NCBI RefSeq assembly: GCF_005885815.1
Contig: NZ_CP040602.1
Coordinates: 2,061,630-2,125,629 of the forward strand
Length of the DNA stretch: 64,000 bases
From: Thiomicrorhabdus sediminis
GTDB lineage: Bacteria; Pseudomonadota; Gammaproteobacteria; Thiomicrospirales; Thiomicrospiraceae
Reading direction: 5' to 3'
Part shown: positions 36,328-45,361 of the stretch, piece by piece
How the letters are laid out: each line of letters opens with the position of its first letter
Position numbering within the stretch: the first letter of the stretch is position 1
Notes under the pieces: generated by a model
Told to the model about the DNA's origin: nothing
The model's input: only the letters and a program-made list of their open reading frames with translations
Databases searched by the model: none
Made by a program: the position numbers and the translations under genes

Positions 36328-37238
36328 ATAGGAACCGATACCATTGCGTCCTGCAATTCTTTATGCTGCTCGAATAGAGTAATCGATTGCTCCTGCTCGG
36401 TGGTCAGCAAATCGAACTCAACGCCGATACGATAAGGAAAAAGTTGATCATTGGACGCGGTTTGCGAAACAATTTTGCCGCGGCATACCAACACCTCATC
36501 ATTGATTTCCATAAACACATCCATACTGCTAAAGCGCTCATAAGGGTCAACCGATAAGAAACTAAAACCTCCGGCACTTAGATTAACCCGATAGTTCATC
36601 CAGTTTTCCGGCTGGGAAATGCCTTTATAGGCTTGCTTTAAACGCTCATAGACATTGGTTTGCAGATTCAATGTATCCACCAATAAACGCAATACCTTGG
36701 CGGCAATCACGCCTTGTTGCGCCAACTTATCGAGATTGGAGACATATTTTTTCTCATCAAAGGCGACTTTCGATGGCGCGGTGTATTTAAAAATCTTGCC
36801 GTCGACACTGTTATCCACCACCGAGACTAACTCACGGATATAATCTTCAATCTGATCATATAAACCGGCAATCAATGGACCAATTTTTGAAGTATTGCCC
36901 GTTTTAGGACGGTCAAACTTAGCATCTTCTTTAAGGCGAAAACGATAGTCCCTTTGCTCACGCGGATCAGTGGTATCGACCAGCTGATCGATCAACCACC
37001 ACATAAAACTCATGCGCTGATTCAAGCTATAGAAAATATAAAATGCATTTGAGTTGGAACTGTAGAGCTTATCCAGTTTGGCTTTGATTTGCGCATTGAG
37101 AAAATGTAGCTGCTCTTCTTCCTGCTCGGAAATCAATTGACGACGACTGGTAGACACGTGTTTACCGTAGCGATCCACCATTTCCAGGTGCATCGGTAAA
37201 ATCACATCATAACGAAAATATCGTCTTACATTAGTCAT
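36324..37238 (-). CDS. PilZ-like protein with split motifs (helical insertion), second copy type
   Basis: This 304-residue protein shows R5xxxR9 (RRYFR) at the start and N219xSxxG224 (NLSAGG) near residue 220, with about 210 helical residues between. The C-terminal part has the beta pattern MDVFMEI, CRGKIVSQ and YRIGVEFDLL expected of PilZ. It resembles in layout, though only weakly in sequence, the convergent 34934-35881 protein. It lies 34 bases downstream of the HugZ-like gene on the same strand and overlaps the unknown gene by four bases. c-di-GMP binding is plausible but unproven. Confidence 0.7.
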   Translation of the reverse strand: MTNVRRYFRYDVILPMHLEMVDRYGKHVSTSRRQLISEQEEEQLHFLNAQIKAKLDKLYSSNSNAFYIFYSLNQRMSFMWWLIDQLVDTTDPREQRDYRFRLKEDAKFDRPKTGNTSKIGPLIAGLYDQIEDYIRELVSVVDNSVDGKIFKYTAPSKVAFDEKKYVSNLDKLAQQGVIAAKVLRLLVDTLNLQTNVYERLKQAYKGISQPENWMNYRVNLSAGGFSFLSVDPYERFSSMDVFMEINDEVLVCRGKIVSQTASNDQLFPYRIGVEFDLLTTEQEQSITLFEQHKELQDAMVSVPI

Positions 37239-37272
37239 AAACGTCTACTGAATCCTAAGTTGGAATGTTGCT

Positions 37273-37827
37273 TTATTGTCTTTTCTGTTCAAGCTTGTCA
37301 CAAGGAAGTCCTTGAAAACGATAAGCCTGACCAAAGCCCTGCACATAATCACCGCTAATGCATTGCAGCTTGAAAAGGTGAAAGTCCAATGTCTTTAATA
37401 TATCGACCACTTCACCAAACTCTTCAGTAAATTGCGCCAATATCGGCTGGTAGATTTTGCTTTGCGAGTCAACCTTGCCAACCTCGCACTGCATGCTCAA
37501 TCTCTGGCGAGCGAAAAGCTGTGTCGTTTCGGCTTCATCACAACTCAATAAGATGCTGATCAACACCGCGGGCTCTTGTTGATGCAGCGCATTGTACTCA
37601 ATTAACGCTTGGAGGTTAGCGGTATGTTGCGCAAGCTCACTAATAAAGATAAAAAAGGCGTTATCGCGATAGATAAAAGGCGTCACCGAACTATGCAAAA
37701 CCGGTACAGCAGTAGCTTGATTTACCTTTGATTGCCGCCAAAAACTGCTCTGCAAGGTGCTCAACATCAATGTTTTACTATTGGCAATCAATTCCCGACA
37801 ACTTTGTTGCGGTGCTGTTTCACTCAT
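37273..37827 (-). CDS. HugZ-like (pyridoxamine-5'-phosphate oxidase-fold) protein
   Basis: This 184-residue protein resembles the HugZ/PNPOx-like family of haem-utilisation proteins, which have a split-barrel fold. Diagnostic stretches are FFIFISELAQHTANLQ near residue 57, AVLISILLSCDEAETTQLFAR near residue 87 (here split by conserved spacing) and GDYVQGFGQAYRF near the C-terminus. Some members degrade haem; others bind flavin. No iron or haem transport gene is adjacent. It probably shares a transcript with the PilZ-like gene 34 bases downstream. Confidence 0.75.
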   Translation of the reverse strand: MSETAPQQSCRELIANSKTLMLSTLQSSFWRQSKVNQATAVPVLHSSVTPFIYRDNAFFIFISELAQHTANLQALIEYNALHQQEPAVLISILLSCDEAETTQLFARQRLSMQCEVGKVDSQSKIYQPILAQFTEEFGEVVDILKTLDFHLFKLQCISGDYVQGFGQAYRFQGLPCDKLEQKRQ

Positions 37828-37884
37828 TTTTTCTCCAAGTGACTTAAATCGTTATAACTCCATACCTTAATAAATCAATGGCTG

Positions 37885-38580
37885 TTACTGCAAATTCAAC
37901 CTGGCAAGTAGCCAGGCTCCCATATCATGGATCTCTTGCAAACAGACATTATGCGCCATTGGATAGGCATGCCACTCGACATCCACACCGGCATTTTGCA
38001 AACGCACTCTAGAGGCTTCGGCCACCTCATAGGGTATGACCGTATCCTGATAGCCATGCGTCATAAACACCGGTGCCTTATCAAGCGGCTCCGCATCAAG
38101 ACAAACCTCTGGAAAATAGGTCGATAATGCAACGATTCCGGCTATTTTATAATCTAAATAGAGGCCCGATTTCAACGCCACCAGACCGCCTTGGGAAAAT
38201 CCGGCCAAGACGATGCGCTGCTCGACGATGCCTTGCGCAATCTGCTGTTCGATCAGGTACTTCACATAGAGCACGGAATCGGCAATACCCTGCACATCAA
38301 TACGCTGGGCAATATCAAGGCTATAAATATCGTACCAAGAACGCATAGACATGCCGCCATTCACGGTTACCGCTTGTACCGGAGCATTCGGAAAGACAAA
38401 ACGCCAAGCAATATCCTCAGGTAGATTCATCTGCGCTACGATATCGGCAAGATCCAAACCATCCGCGCCCAATCCGTGTAACACTATGACACAGGCATCC
38501 GTGGTTGAATTGGTTTCGATAATGACCGGCTTATCGAAACTGTTTTCAAAATCCATTTCTTGTTGCGAATTGTCGTCCAT
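37885..38580 (-). CDS. Alpha/beta-hydrolase, carboxylesterase/phospholipase family
   Basis: This 231-residue serine hydrolase has VIVLHGLGADGLDLADIV near residue 32 (oxyanion region), the nucleophile elbow LAGFSQGGLVAL near residue 122, the Asp in HGYQDTVIPYEVAE near residue 177, and the His in YPMAHNVC near residue 209. The catalytic triad is complete. Family members hydrolyse short-chain esters or lysophospholipids; the true substrate is unknown. It lies 57 bases upstream of the HugZ-like gene on the same strand and is divergent from lptM-lysA. Confidence 0.9.
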   Translation of the reverse strand: MDDNSQQEMDFENSFDKPVIIETNSTTDACVIVLHGLGADGLDLADIVAQMNLPEDIAWRFVFPNAPVQAVTVNGGMSMRSWYDIYSLDIAQRIDVQGIADSVLYVKYLIEQQIAQGIVEQRIVLAGFSQGGLVALKSGLYLDYKIAGIVALSTYFPEVCLDAEPLDKAPVFMTHGYQDTVIPYEVAEASRVRLQNAGVDVEWHAYPMAHNVCLQEIHDMGAWLLARLNLQ

Positions 38581-38665
38581 TAATCAACCTCTGGTTCTCA
38601 TTGAAATGAGTAAAGCTAGCTATACAGGCTTCATTCTATGCCGTGTGACATTCTATTGCTGTCTA

Positions 38666-38684
38666 TTAACAGCGGCTCTGTTAA
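38666..38684. promoter_or_regulatory. Palindrome between the esterase gene and lptM-lysA
   Basis: TTAACAG and CTGTTAA form a perfect 7-bp inverted repeat around five bases. It lies in the divergent promoter region and could be an operator, but no regulator can be named. Confidence 0.3.
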
Positions 38685-38775
38685 AATAATGCCAATTATT
38701 TTCAAGACCTTGGTTCCAGCAATAAATTTTCAAACGATTCAAAGCTGATCCAAGCAAACAGGATTAAACAAACCG

Positions 38776-38904
38776 ATGCGAAATTGGACAATCGTTTTAA
38801 TAAGCTGTTTTGTATTACTAGGCTGTGGCAAAAAAGGCCCTTTGTATATGCCTGAACAAAACTCAATCGAGCACCATCAAACTTTGCATAGTGCGCAATT
38901 CTGA
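38776..38904 (+). CDS. lptM: LptM (YifL)-type small lipoprotein
   Basis: This 42-residue lipoprotein encodes MRNWTIVLISCFVLLGCGKK then GPLYMP, and matches the LptM pattern of a short signal, lipobox LLGC and the conserved G-KGPLY-P block. LptM assists maturation of the LptDE lipopolysaccharide transporter in E. coli. As in many Gammaproteobacteria it lies directly upstream of lysA (89 bases). Gly after the Cys fits outer-membrane sorting. Confidence 0.88.
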   Translation: MRNWTIVLISCFVLLGCGKKGPLYMPEQNSIEHHQTLHSAQF

Positions 38905-38993
38905 AATTGCTTATTAAAGCGATAGATTTCGCCTACAAACATTTTCCCCTGTGAAGTCAACGATTGCAAGCCAACAGGGATTTAGGACAGATA

Positions 38994-40247
38994 ATGAACC
39001 CAGTTTTTCAATTAAAAAACCAAAGCCTTTATGCCGAAGATGTCAGCCTAGCAAGCTTAGCTAAAGAGTACGGCACGCCACTTTATGTCTATTCTCGCAG
39101 TGAATTTGAAAACCGCTGGCAAGCATTTGACCAAGCTTTCGGCAACCAGCCGCACTTAGTCTGTTATGCGGTCAAAACCAATTCAAATATTGCCGTATTG
39201 AATGTACTGGCAAAACTGGGGGCCGGTTTTGATATTGTGTCTCAAGGTGAACTGGAGCGTGTGCTGCGCGCCGGCGGAGACCCGAAAAAAGTGGTGTTTT
39301 CCGGCGTTGCCAAGCAATCTGGAGAAATTCGCCGCGCACTGCAAGTCGGCATTCGCTGTTTCAATATTGAATCTCATGCCGAGCTGGATCGCATTCAAGC
39401 GGTCGCCCAGCAGATGGATAAAGTCGCTGATATTTCAATTCGCGTTAATCCCGATGTCGATGCCAAAACGCATCCTTACATCTCTACCGGTTTAAAAGAC
39501 AATAAGTTCGGTGTCGATATCAATACCGCACCGGAACTCTATCGCAAGGCCAATAGCTATTCGCATATCAACCCGATCGGTATCGACTGCCATATCGGTT
39601 CACAGTTGACCGAAATCACACCGTTTGTCGACGCACTGGAACGCGTCCTGACATTGAAAGACCGTTTGGCTGAAGATGGCTTGAATATCCACCACTTGGA
39701 TTTAGGTGGCGGCCTGGGCATCCAATATACCGATGAAACACCACCTGCCATTGCCGACTATATTCAAGCCTTAATCACCAAGCTTGATGATCCGTCGATT
39801 GAAGTGATTATCGAACCCGGTCGTGCCATTGCCGGTAATGCCGGCGTGTTACTTACCGAGGTTGAATACCTGAAACCGACAGAGCATAAAAACTTCGCCA
39901 TTATCGATGCGGCCATGAACGATCTGATTCGCCCGGCACTCTATCAGGCCTATCAGGATATTGTTGCGGTCACGCCTCGCGAAGATGGCATTGAAGCCGA
40001 ATGGGATCTGGTCGGACCGGTTTGTGAAACTGGCGATTTTCTTGGCAAAAACCGCAAATTAAACCTAAAAGACGGTGATATTCTGGCGGTCAAATCAGCT
40101 GGCGCTTACGGTTTTACCATGAGCTCAAACTACAATACCCGCCCACGTGCGGCGGAAGTCATGGTTAAAGGCGATAAGGCTTATCTGATTCGTCCACGTG
40201 AAACCTATGATGAGTTAATGGGCACTGAACAGCTGATTGAAGACTGA
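38994..40247 (+). CDS. lysA: Diaminopimelate decarboxylase LysA
   Basis: LysA is a PLP enzyme that decarboxylates meso-diaminopimelate to lysine. The 417-residue protein has YAVKTNSNIAVLNVLAKLG with the PLP Lys near residue 59, FDIVSQGELERVLRAG, CHIGSQLTEI near residue 199, LDLGGGLGIQY near residue 237, PGRAIAGNAGVLLTEV near residue 281, and VGPVCETGDFLG near residue 344. The ATG at 38994 is chosen over an upstream in-frame ATG at 38964 because the family begins here and AGGACA lies before it. It follows lptM. Confidence 0.97.
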   Translation: MNPVFQLKNQSLYAEDVSLASLAKEYGTPLYVYSRSEFENRWQAFDQAFGNQPHLVCYAVKTNSNIAVLNVLAKLGAGFDIVSQGELERVLRAGGDPKKVVFSGVAKQSGEIRRALQVGIRCFNIESHAELDRIQAVAQQMDKVADISIRVNPDVDAKTHPYISTGLKDNKFGVDINTAPELYRKANSYSHINPIGIDCHIGSQLTEITPFVDALERVLTLKDRLAEDGLNIHHLDLGGGLGIQYTDETPPAIADYIQALITKLDDPSIEVIIEPGRAIAGNAGVLLTEVEYLKPTEHKNFAIIDAAMNDLIRPALYQAYQDIVAVTPREDGIEAEWDLVGPVCETGDFLGKNRKLNLKDGDILAVKSAGAYGFTMSSNYNTRPRAAEVMVKGDKAYLIRPRETYDELMGTEQLIED

Positions 40248-40266
40248 TTAGCTTAAAACCATGCAG

Positions 40267-41451
40267 CTAAGCCTTAAGACGGCTTAGGTGCAACTGGGTC
40301 AGTTGTTGCGCGCTCGGCAAGACATTATTTAAACCCCGCACTTTTATGACCGCTTGCTCCACAGGCAACACTTTTGTATCCAGCAGTGCACCCCAAACAC
40401 CCTGTTCATCCTGCCAGGCTAAAAGCTGCAATGTCGCTTTCGATTCTCTAGACGACTTTTGCCAGTGCATTAACCAGGCATGCTGCTGCAATTCTGTCAA
40501 AGCCAACCATTGCTGTTTCTGATGCAGAACTTGCGGCGTACTGGTCAGTTGGTTTTGCAGTTCATCAATGCTAAAGTCCAAACAAGAATCGACATGACCA
40601 TTGTCAGCCTGATCCAACAGCACCAATATCCATTGTTGATAGAGTTTTTCCACCTCGACCAAATAACGGCATCCACCGATTTTGTCTTGCTCGCCAGACG
40701 CTAAACCGAGGAAGTCCGCCAACCGGTATGCATCTTCCAGCATGGCCACCATTGATTGGCACTGCATCGGCCGACAAGGCAGTTGCGCCAAGGTTTTATG
40801 CAGTCGCGAGCCAATCAGGTGAGGAAAACGCGCCGCCAAAGACAGCGCCATCGAGTTCACTCGAGGCAAATCCTGCAAAGCCTTTAAACGCTGTTCGTCT
40901 AACAGACAAGCCTCGACCTGTTCGACAATCTCCGGGCTAACCCAGCGTAAACGCAGATTGGTCAAAAACTTGATGGTCTGAGCTTTTCCAGGCCAACCGA
41001 CACTGGCGGCAATCTGGGTACGCTTACCGGCCAGCAATGCGACGATTTCAGCCTCTTGCAGATCCGATTTAACCAATTGCCAAGCCAGCATCGGCGCATG
41101 ATCGAGCAGTTCCAGAATCTGTGGATACTTACCGGCATAATGCAGCAATGTTAACTGATGCGATGGAAACAGACGACAACTGTCTTGCACCCACTTGGGA
41201 ATCTGTTTTAGCCAATCGACAAAGGCCCCCTGCTTTGCCCAAGCCATGGGTTTGAAAAAACTCGGGTAGCGGGGAATCGGTTCGTTATTGAGCATCATCG
41301 CATCCCAGCCGATGACATTAACCACACCAATTTTTGGAAAAATTCGGCGCGCATCGATGTACAACAGCTGTTCGACATCGTCCCAATAACAGTGACGAAC
41401 CAACTGCTGCTGCCAACGATCCTGTTGTGTCAATACATCGATATGCTGCAC
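40267..41451 (-). CDS. Unknown 394-residue protein
   Basis: I do not recognise this protein. It is soluble, Leu-, Gln- and Trp-rich and mostly helical. Stretches such as FLTNLRLRWVSPEIVEQVEA near residue 162 and SLAARFPHLIGSRLHKTLAQ near residue 206 look like helical repeats, and the C-terminal quarter appears more beta-rich (WGALLDTKVLPVEQAVIKVR). No signal peptide or catalytic motif is evident. It converges with lysA, with a weak hairpin around the junction, and lies 30 bases downstream of rlmI, so it may be read from that gene's transcript. Confidence 0.75.
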   Translation of the reverse strand: MQHIDVLTQQDRWQQQLVRHCYWDDVEQLLYIDARRIFPKIGVVNVIGWDAMMLNNEPIPRYPSFFKPMAWAKQGAFVDWLKQIPKWVQDSCRLFPSHQLTLLHYAGKYPQILELLDHAPMLAWQLVKSDLQEAEIVALLAGKRTQIAASVGWPGKAQTIKFLTNLRLRWVSPEIVEQVEACLLDEQRLKALQDLPRVNSMALSLAARFPHLIGSRLHKTLAQLPCRPMQCQSMVAMLEDAYRLADFLGLASGEQDKIGGCRYLVEVEKLYQQWILVLLDQADNGHVDSCLDFSIDELQNQLTSTPQVLHQKQQWLALTELQQHAWLMHWQKSSRESKATLQLLAWQDEQGVWGALLDTKVLPVEQAVIKVRGLNNVLPSAQQLTQLHLSRLKA

Positions 41452-41481
41452 TTTTGTTCCAAAATGATTTTTGCTTAGTCT

Positions 41482-42675
41482 TTACCAGCTGGCGCTGACT
41501 TTAAAAAACAGGGTTTTAATGTATTCGGTTTCGGCAATCGCCGGATGTACCGGATGATCCGGCCCTTGATGGCCTTGTTCAAACAACTGTACATTACGGT
41601 CAATATGACGTGCCGCGGTCTGCACCGCTTGCAATAAGTTATCACGACTCAAGTGATGTGAGCAGGAGGCTGAAATCAGAATCCCGTCTTTATTGAGCAC
41701 TCGCATCGCCAGTTCATTGATTCTGCGATAGGCTTCAAAACCGTTTTTAAAATCTTTTTTACGTTTGATAAACGCCGGTGGATCGACAATCACCACATCG
41801 AATTTCTGGCCATCGGTTTTCAATGCACTCAAAACATCGAAAGCGTTGCCTTGGATGGTCATCACCTTATCGCTAACACCGTTTAACTGGGCATTGTAAT
41901 CAACTCCGTCCAAAGCCAACTCGGAAGCATCGACACAAGCGACTTCTTCGGCACCGGCGGTTGCCGCAGCCAGTCCCCAGCCGCCTAAATAGCTGAATAC
42001 GTCCAATACTCGCTTGCCTTTGACCAAGGATTGCATTCGCTGACGTGCCATACGGTGATCATAGAACCAACCGGTTTTCTGACCGTTTTCCACCGGAATA
42101 GCGAACTGGGTGTTATTTTCGGTAATCAGGATCTGTTCCGGCAGCTCGCCGGCGACCACTTCTTCATAAAGCTCCAAACCTTCCAACTTGCGGTTGGCGT
42201 TATCGTTTTTGAGCACAATCGCCTGCGGTTGGTACAGGTTCTCCAGCACTTGCAAAATATCGGCCTTGACCGCTTCCATTCCCGCAGTGGTGATCTGTAC
42301 CGAAAAAACATCGCCAAAACGGTCGATTACCAAGCCCGGAAGACCATCCGATTCACCAAAAACCAAACGGTAAAAGGGGTCTTCAAAATGCAGCTCTCTT
42401 AAATCCTGTGCGGCTTGAATGCGTTTTTTCAAAAACTTCAGGTTCAGCTCCCGCTTACTGCTGCGGCTTAACATACGAGCGCAGATCAAAGTATTCGGGT
42501 TGACATAAGCCAGCCCCAATTCCTTGCCGTTGGATGCCTCAACAATGACTTGCTGCCCCGCTGCAAACGATTTCAATGGACTGACATTATTGTCCACCTC
42601 ATTTGAATAGATCCATAGATGGCCTTGTTTAAGGCGACGTTCTTCATTTTTCTTTAAACGTAATTTGGCTAACAT
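41482..42675 (-). CDS. rlmI: 23S rRNA m5C1962 methyltransferase RlmI
   Basis: RlmI methylates C5 of C1962 in 23S rRNA. The 397-residue protein has an N-terminal PUA domain (about 1-75, with KKNEERRLKQGHLWIYSNEV), a central EEHD-type linker and a C-terminal Rossmann methyltransferase domain with VLDVFSYLGGWGLAAA near residue 218, DVVIVDPPAFIKRKKDF near residue 286 and SASCSHHLSRD near residue 336. The last two hold the catalytic Cys and substrate residues typical of m5C enzymes. Length fits the family. It is downstream of gcvH, separated by a terminator. Confidence 0.93.
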   Translation of the reverse strand: MLAKLRLKKNEERRLKQGHLWIYSNEVDNNVSPLKSFAAGQQVIVEASNGKELGLAYVNPNTLICARMLSRSSKRELNLKFLKKRIQAAQDLRELHFEDPFYRLVFGESDGLPGLVIDRFGDVFSVQITTAGMEAVKADILQVLENLYQPQAIVLKNDNANRKLEGLELYEEVVAGELPEQILITENNTQFAIPVENGQKTGWFYDHRMARQRMQSLVKGKRVLDVFSYLGGWGLAAATAGAEEVACVDASELALDGVDYNAQLNGVSDKVMTIQGNAFDVLSALKTDGQKFDVVIVDPPAFIKRKKDFKNGFEAYRRINELAMRVLNKDGILISASCSHHLSRDNLLQAVQTAARHIDRNVQLFEQGHQGPDHPVHPAIAETEYIKTLFFKVSASW

Positions 42676-42711
42676 TGTTTTTCTCTTTTGGCGCTAAAAA
42701 TGGACGCCTCT

Positions 42712-42749
42712 AAATAAAAAAGAGGTTCAGCTGGGCTAAAACCTCTTTT
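42712..42749 (-). terminator. Rho-independent terminator after gcvH
   Basis: On the minus strand AAAAGAGGTT pairs with AACCTCTTTT and a T-run continues beyond. It sits between gcvH and rlmI and would end the gcvH transcript. Confidence 0.75.
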
Positions 42750-42809
42750 GTTTATCATTCATTTCAGCGAATCATCGCGGCTGAATAGGTAACGGCGGCT
42801 AAGAACGCA

Positions 42810-43202
42810 TTAATACTCGCTATCAATTTGGTTTTGATAATCCTCATCGGATAGCAGCTCTTCAATCTCTTCAACATCATGCGGCATAATCTTGAATAAC
42901 CACCCCCCGTCATAAGGCTCATCGTTAATCAACTCGGGCTCGTCTTCGAGCGCCTCGTTGATTTCAACAATCTCTCCACTGACCGGCGCAAGGACTTCGG
43001 TGGCGGTTTTCACCGATTCCACCGACATAGCCTCTTCACTGGCAGCGATATCGGTACCTAATTCAGGATAGGTCACACTCATAATCTCACCCATTGATTC
43101 CTGGGCGAAATCGGTTAAACCGACCACCGCATGACCATCGGCATCGATATAAACCCATTCGTGGTTTGGTGTGTATTTTAAGTGATTGGGTAAAACGCTC
43201 AT
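42810..43202 (-). CDS. gcvH: Glycine cleavage system H protein
   Basis: GcvH carries the lipoyl arm of the glycine cleavage complex. The 130-residue protein shows YTPNHEWVYIDADGHAVVGLT at the start, the lipoylation site VESVKTATEVLAPVSGEIVE near residue 60 (Lys in VKT) and a C-terminal GGWLFKI block, with family length. No gcvT or gcvP gene is adjacent. In some sulfur oxidisers GcvH-like proteins (LbpA) serve the sHdr pathway, but the sequence here looks like ordinary GcvH and no hdr genes are nearby. Confidence 0.92.
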   Translation of the reverse strand: MSVLPNHLKYTPNHEWVYIDADGHAVVGLTDFAQESMGEIMSVTYPELGTDIAASEEAMSVESVKTATEVLAPVSGEIVEINEALEDEPELINDEPYDGGWLFKIMPHDVEEIEELLSDEDYQNQIDSEY

Positions 43203-43294
43203 CTGCCCACCCTTTAAAAAAGTAATAAGGTTATTATAACGACTATTTATCGCGGCATGATACCGTAAAACGGATGATTTGTTTTAGGGGAGTT

Positions 43295-45181
43295 TTAAGC
43301 GCTGGCTTCTTTTGCGATTTCGACGCGGTTACGGCCATTGCGTTTAGCCCGATAGAGCGCATCATCGGCACGTTTCAACAGCGTTTCATGACTATCCCAG
43401 CGCGAGATCTCGGCGACACCGAAACTTAAGGTGACACTGTCCGGCAAACCATCGCGATGCATGTTTTCTATCGCTCTGCGCACACGCTCCACACTTTGCA
43501 GTGCCTGTTCTATTTTGGTCTCCGGCATAATCACGGTGAATTCCTCACCGCCGATACGGCTGAACACATCGGTTTCTCTCAACAGGCTCTGAACTTCTTC
43601 GGTCAAGGCGATTAGAACCTGATCTCCGGCGGCATGGCCGTAATTATCATTAATCCGTTTAAAGTGGTCGATATCAAAAATCGCCAAGCAGAAAACCTGA
43701 TGATAACGGTGTGCGCGTTGTACCTCTGTTGCCAATGCCTGGTTAAACACCAAACGATTCGATATACCGGTTAAGTTGTCGGTGCGAGATAACTGTTCGA
43801 GCTGTTTTTTATAAACTTCCTGATGGGTGATATCGTGCATAATCACACTATAAAGAGGTTTATCAAAAATATTGATTTTGGCGATTTTAATTTCAAAGAA
43901 ATACGCCTTGCGATGCTTATAGATTTTAGCTTTATTCTGCTTAGCATCGCCTTGCAAGACCTTATTGATACAATGTTTGAAATCAACCCCGGTAGTCAAA
44001 TACCCCTCTTCATTGGCAAAGGTGTCACACACGCATGGATAGGCATCAACAAACTCCTGCAAACTGTCGAATTCATCGTAAAACTCGAAAAAGCGCTGAT
44101 TAGCCTCGAGAATACTTTCACTATCGGAGACAAAAATAATCTCTGACGCCGAATCCAATACGCTTTGATAATAGCGGCTGGATTTATCAGAGCGCTCTTT
44201 AAAGACATAAAGCAGCACCAACAATATGCTGAGCACCAGCAAGGTCATTAACCCGTACAGATACTGTTTCTGCAAACGCTCTAATTCAACTAAATCGAGA
44301 TTGGCCATATCGGAAAAGGTAAACCAGTAACCTATCGGCAAGGATTCATCATTGCGGATCATATGCTGAGTGATAATCTTATGCCCAACTTCCAACTGAG
44401 TATGTGCTCTAAAAGCCTCATTGACGCCAATGCTAGCCAATATATTCAGATTGCTGGGATTAGCATCGCCATTGACCACATAATAATTGTCGACAAAAAG
44501 CTTCGTCTGGTTTTTATCGAGTTGTTGCTGAAAACGGTCATCGGCAAGAATCACCGATTCGACACCGGTGCTCTTCTGCAGCTCTTGCGCTAGGTTGGAA
44601 AAATGACTGATGACCTCAATCACCCCTAAAAGCTTATGGTCATCAGCGAATAACGGCACCATCGCCTTAAAAGTCATACTAAAACGTCCGACACTGACGC
44701 TCTGGTAGATTCTCGGTGCCAGCAAGACTCGACGCAAATCCTCACGCACCCCCTTGAGGTTGTCACCGATCTTGTTGGTCCAACTCCGGTAACGGCTAAA
44801 GCCGTCTTTATCGATCACTTGAATCCATAAATTACGATGACGAGTGTGAAAAGCCAAACGCTCCAATAAAGCGCTCAACACCATTTCGTTCTGCTTATTG
44901 CAATCATCACACAATAACGATTGCACACGATTGTTTTCCGCCAAAGCGAGTGCCAGCGCCATCGTCGATTCACGGCTATCCTTGATTAAACCTTGAATAT
45001 CCATATCCAGCTGCTGTTGATACTTGTGTAACGAGACGTTATATAGATGATCTTTCGCATTACCGTAAAACAGGTAGGCAAGCACCATCAAAAATGCAAT
45101 CAAAGCAGCCGCCATACCGATAACCAGATTCAAGTTTCGGTCACTGAAAATATGCTTGTTAAATCGTGAAGATGGCGTCAC
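43295..45181 (-). CDS. Membrane diguanylate cyclase (sensor-PAS-GGEEF)
   Basis: This 628-residue protein has TM1 (about 20-42), a large periplasmic sensor (about 45-305, dCACHE-like with residues such as VIDKDGFSRYRSW), TM2 (about 310-330), a PAS-like region (about 340-455) and GGDEF (about 460-625). The site reads RIGGEEF with an RETD inhibitory site before it, so it should make c-di-GMP with product inhibition. A possible promoter on its strand is TTGACC with a poor -10. It is flanked by gcvH and umuD, both on the same strand. Confidence 0.9.
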   Translation of the reverse strand: MTPSSRFNKHIFSDRNLNLVIGMAAALIAFLMVLAYLFYGNAKDHLYNVSLHKYQQQLDMDIQGLIKDSRESTMALALALAENNRVQSLLCDDCNKQNEMVLSALLERLAFHTRHRNLWIQVIDKDGFSRYRSWTNKIGDNLKGVREDLRRVLLAPRIYQSVSVGRFSMTFKAMVPLFADDHKLLGVIEVISHFSNLAQELQKSTGVESVILADDRFQQQLDKNQTKLFVDNYYVVNGDANPSNLNILASIGVNEAFRAHTQLEVGHKIITQHMIRNDESLPIGYWFTFSDMANLDLVELERLQKQYLYGLMTLLVLSILLVLLYVFKERSDKSSRYYQSVLDSASEIIFVSDSESILEANQRFFEFYDEFDSLQEFVDAYPCVCDTFANEEGYLTTGVDFKHCINKVLQGDAKQNKAKIYKHRKAYFFEIKIAKINIFDKPLYSVIMHDITHQEVYKKQLEQLSRTDNLTGISNRLVFNQALATEVQRAHRYHQVFCLAIFDIDHFKRINDNYGHAAGDQVLIALTEEVQSLLRETDVFSRIGGEEFTVIMPETKIEQALQSVERVRRAIENMHRDGLPDSVTLSFGVAEISRWDSHETLLKRADDALYRAKRNGRNRVEIAKEASA

Positions 45182-45312
45182 ATAATTCCTATTTGTAAGG
45201 ATAATGGCTTAAGCTAAACAACAAATATTAGCTATGTTTGTCGATATAAATAACCGTATTAATGGTAGGTCAATTTTACCTAATTTCTTTTATTAGGCAA
45301 TTGCCAATATAT

Positions 45313-45336
45313 AAAATCCGCTCGCCACTGGCAAGC
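45313..45336 (-). terminator. Weak terminator after umuD
   Basis: On the minus strand GCTTGCC and GGCGAGC form a 7-bp stem with one G-U pair and a three-base loop, followed by GGATTTTA. It lies 26 bases after the umuD stop. Confidence 0.4.
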
Positions 45337-45361
45337 AGAATCAAAGCTCCCTTCCGAGAGT

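Noticed and set aside
42810..43202. LbpA-type lipoate-binding protein of the sHdr sulfur pathway
   Set aside because: No hdr genes are adjacent and the sequence reads like ordinary GcvH, so gcvH is kept.
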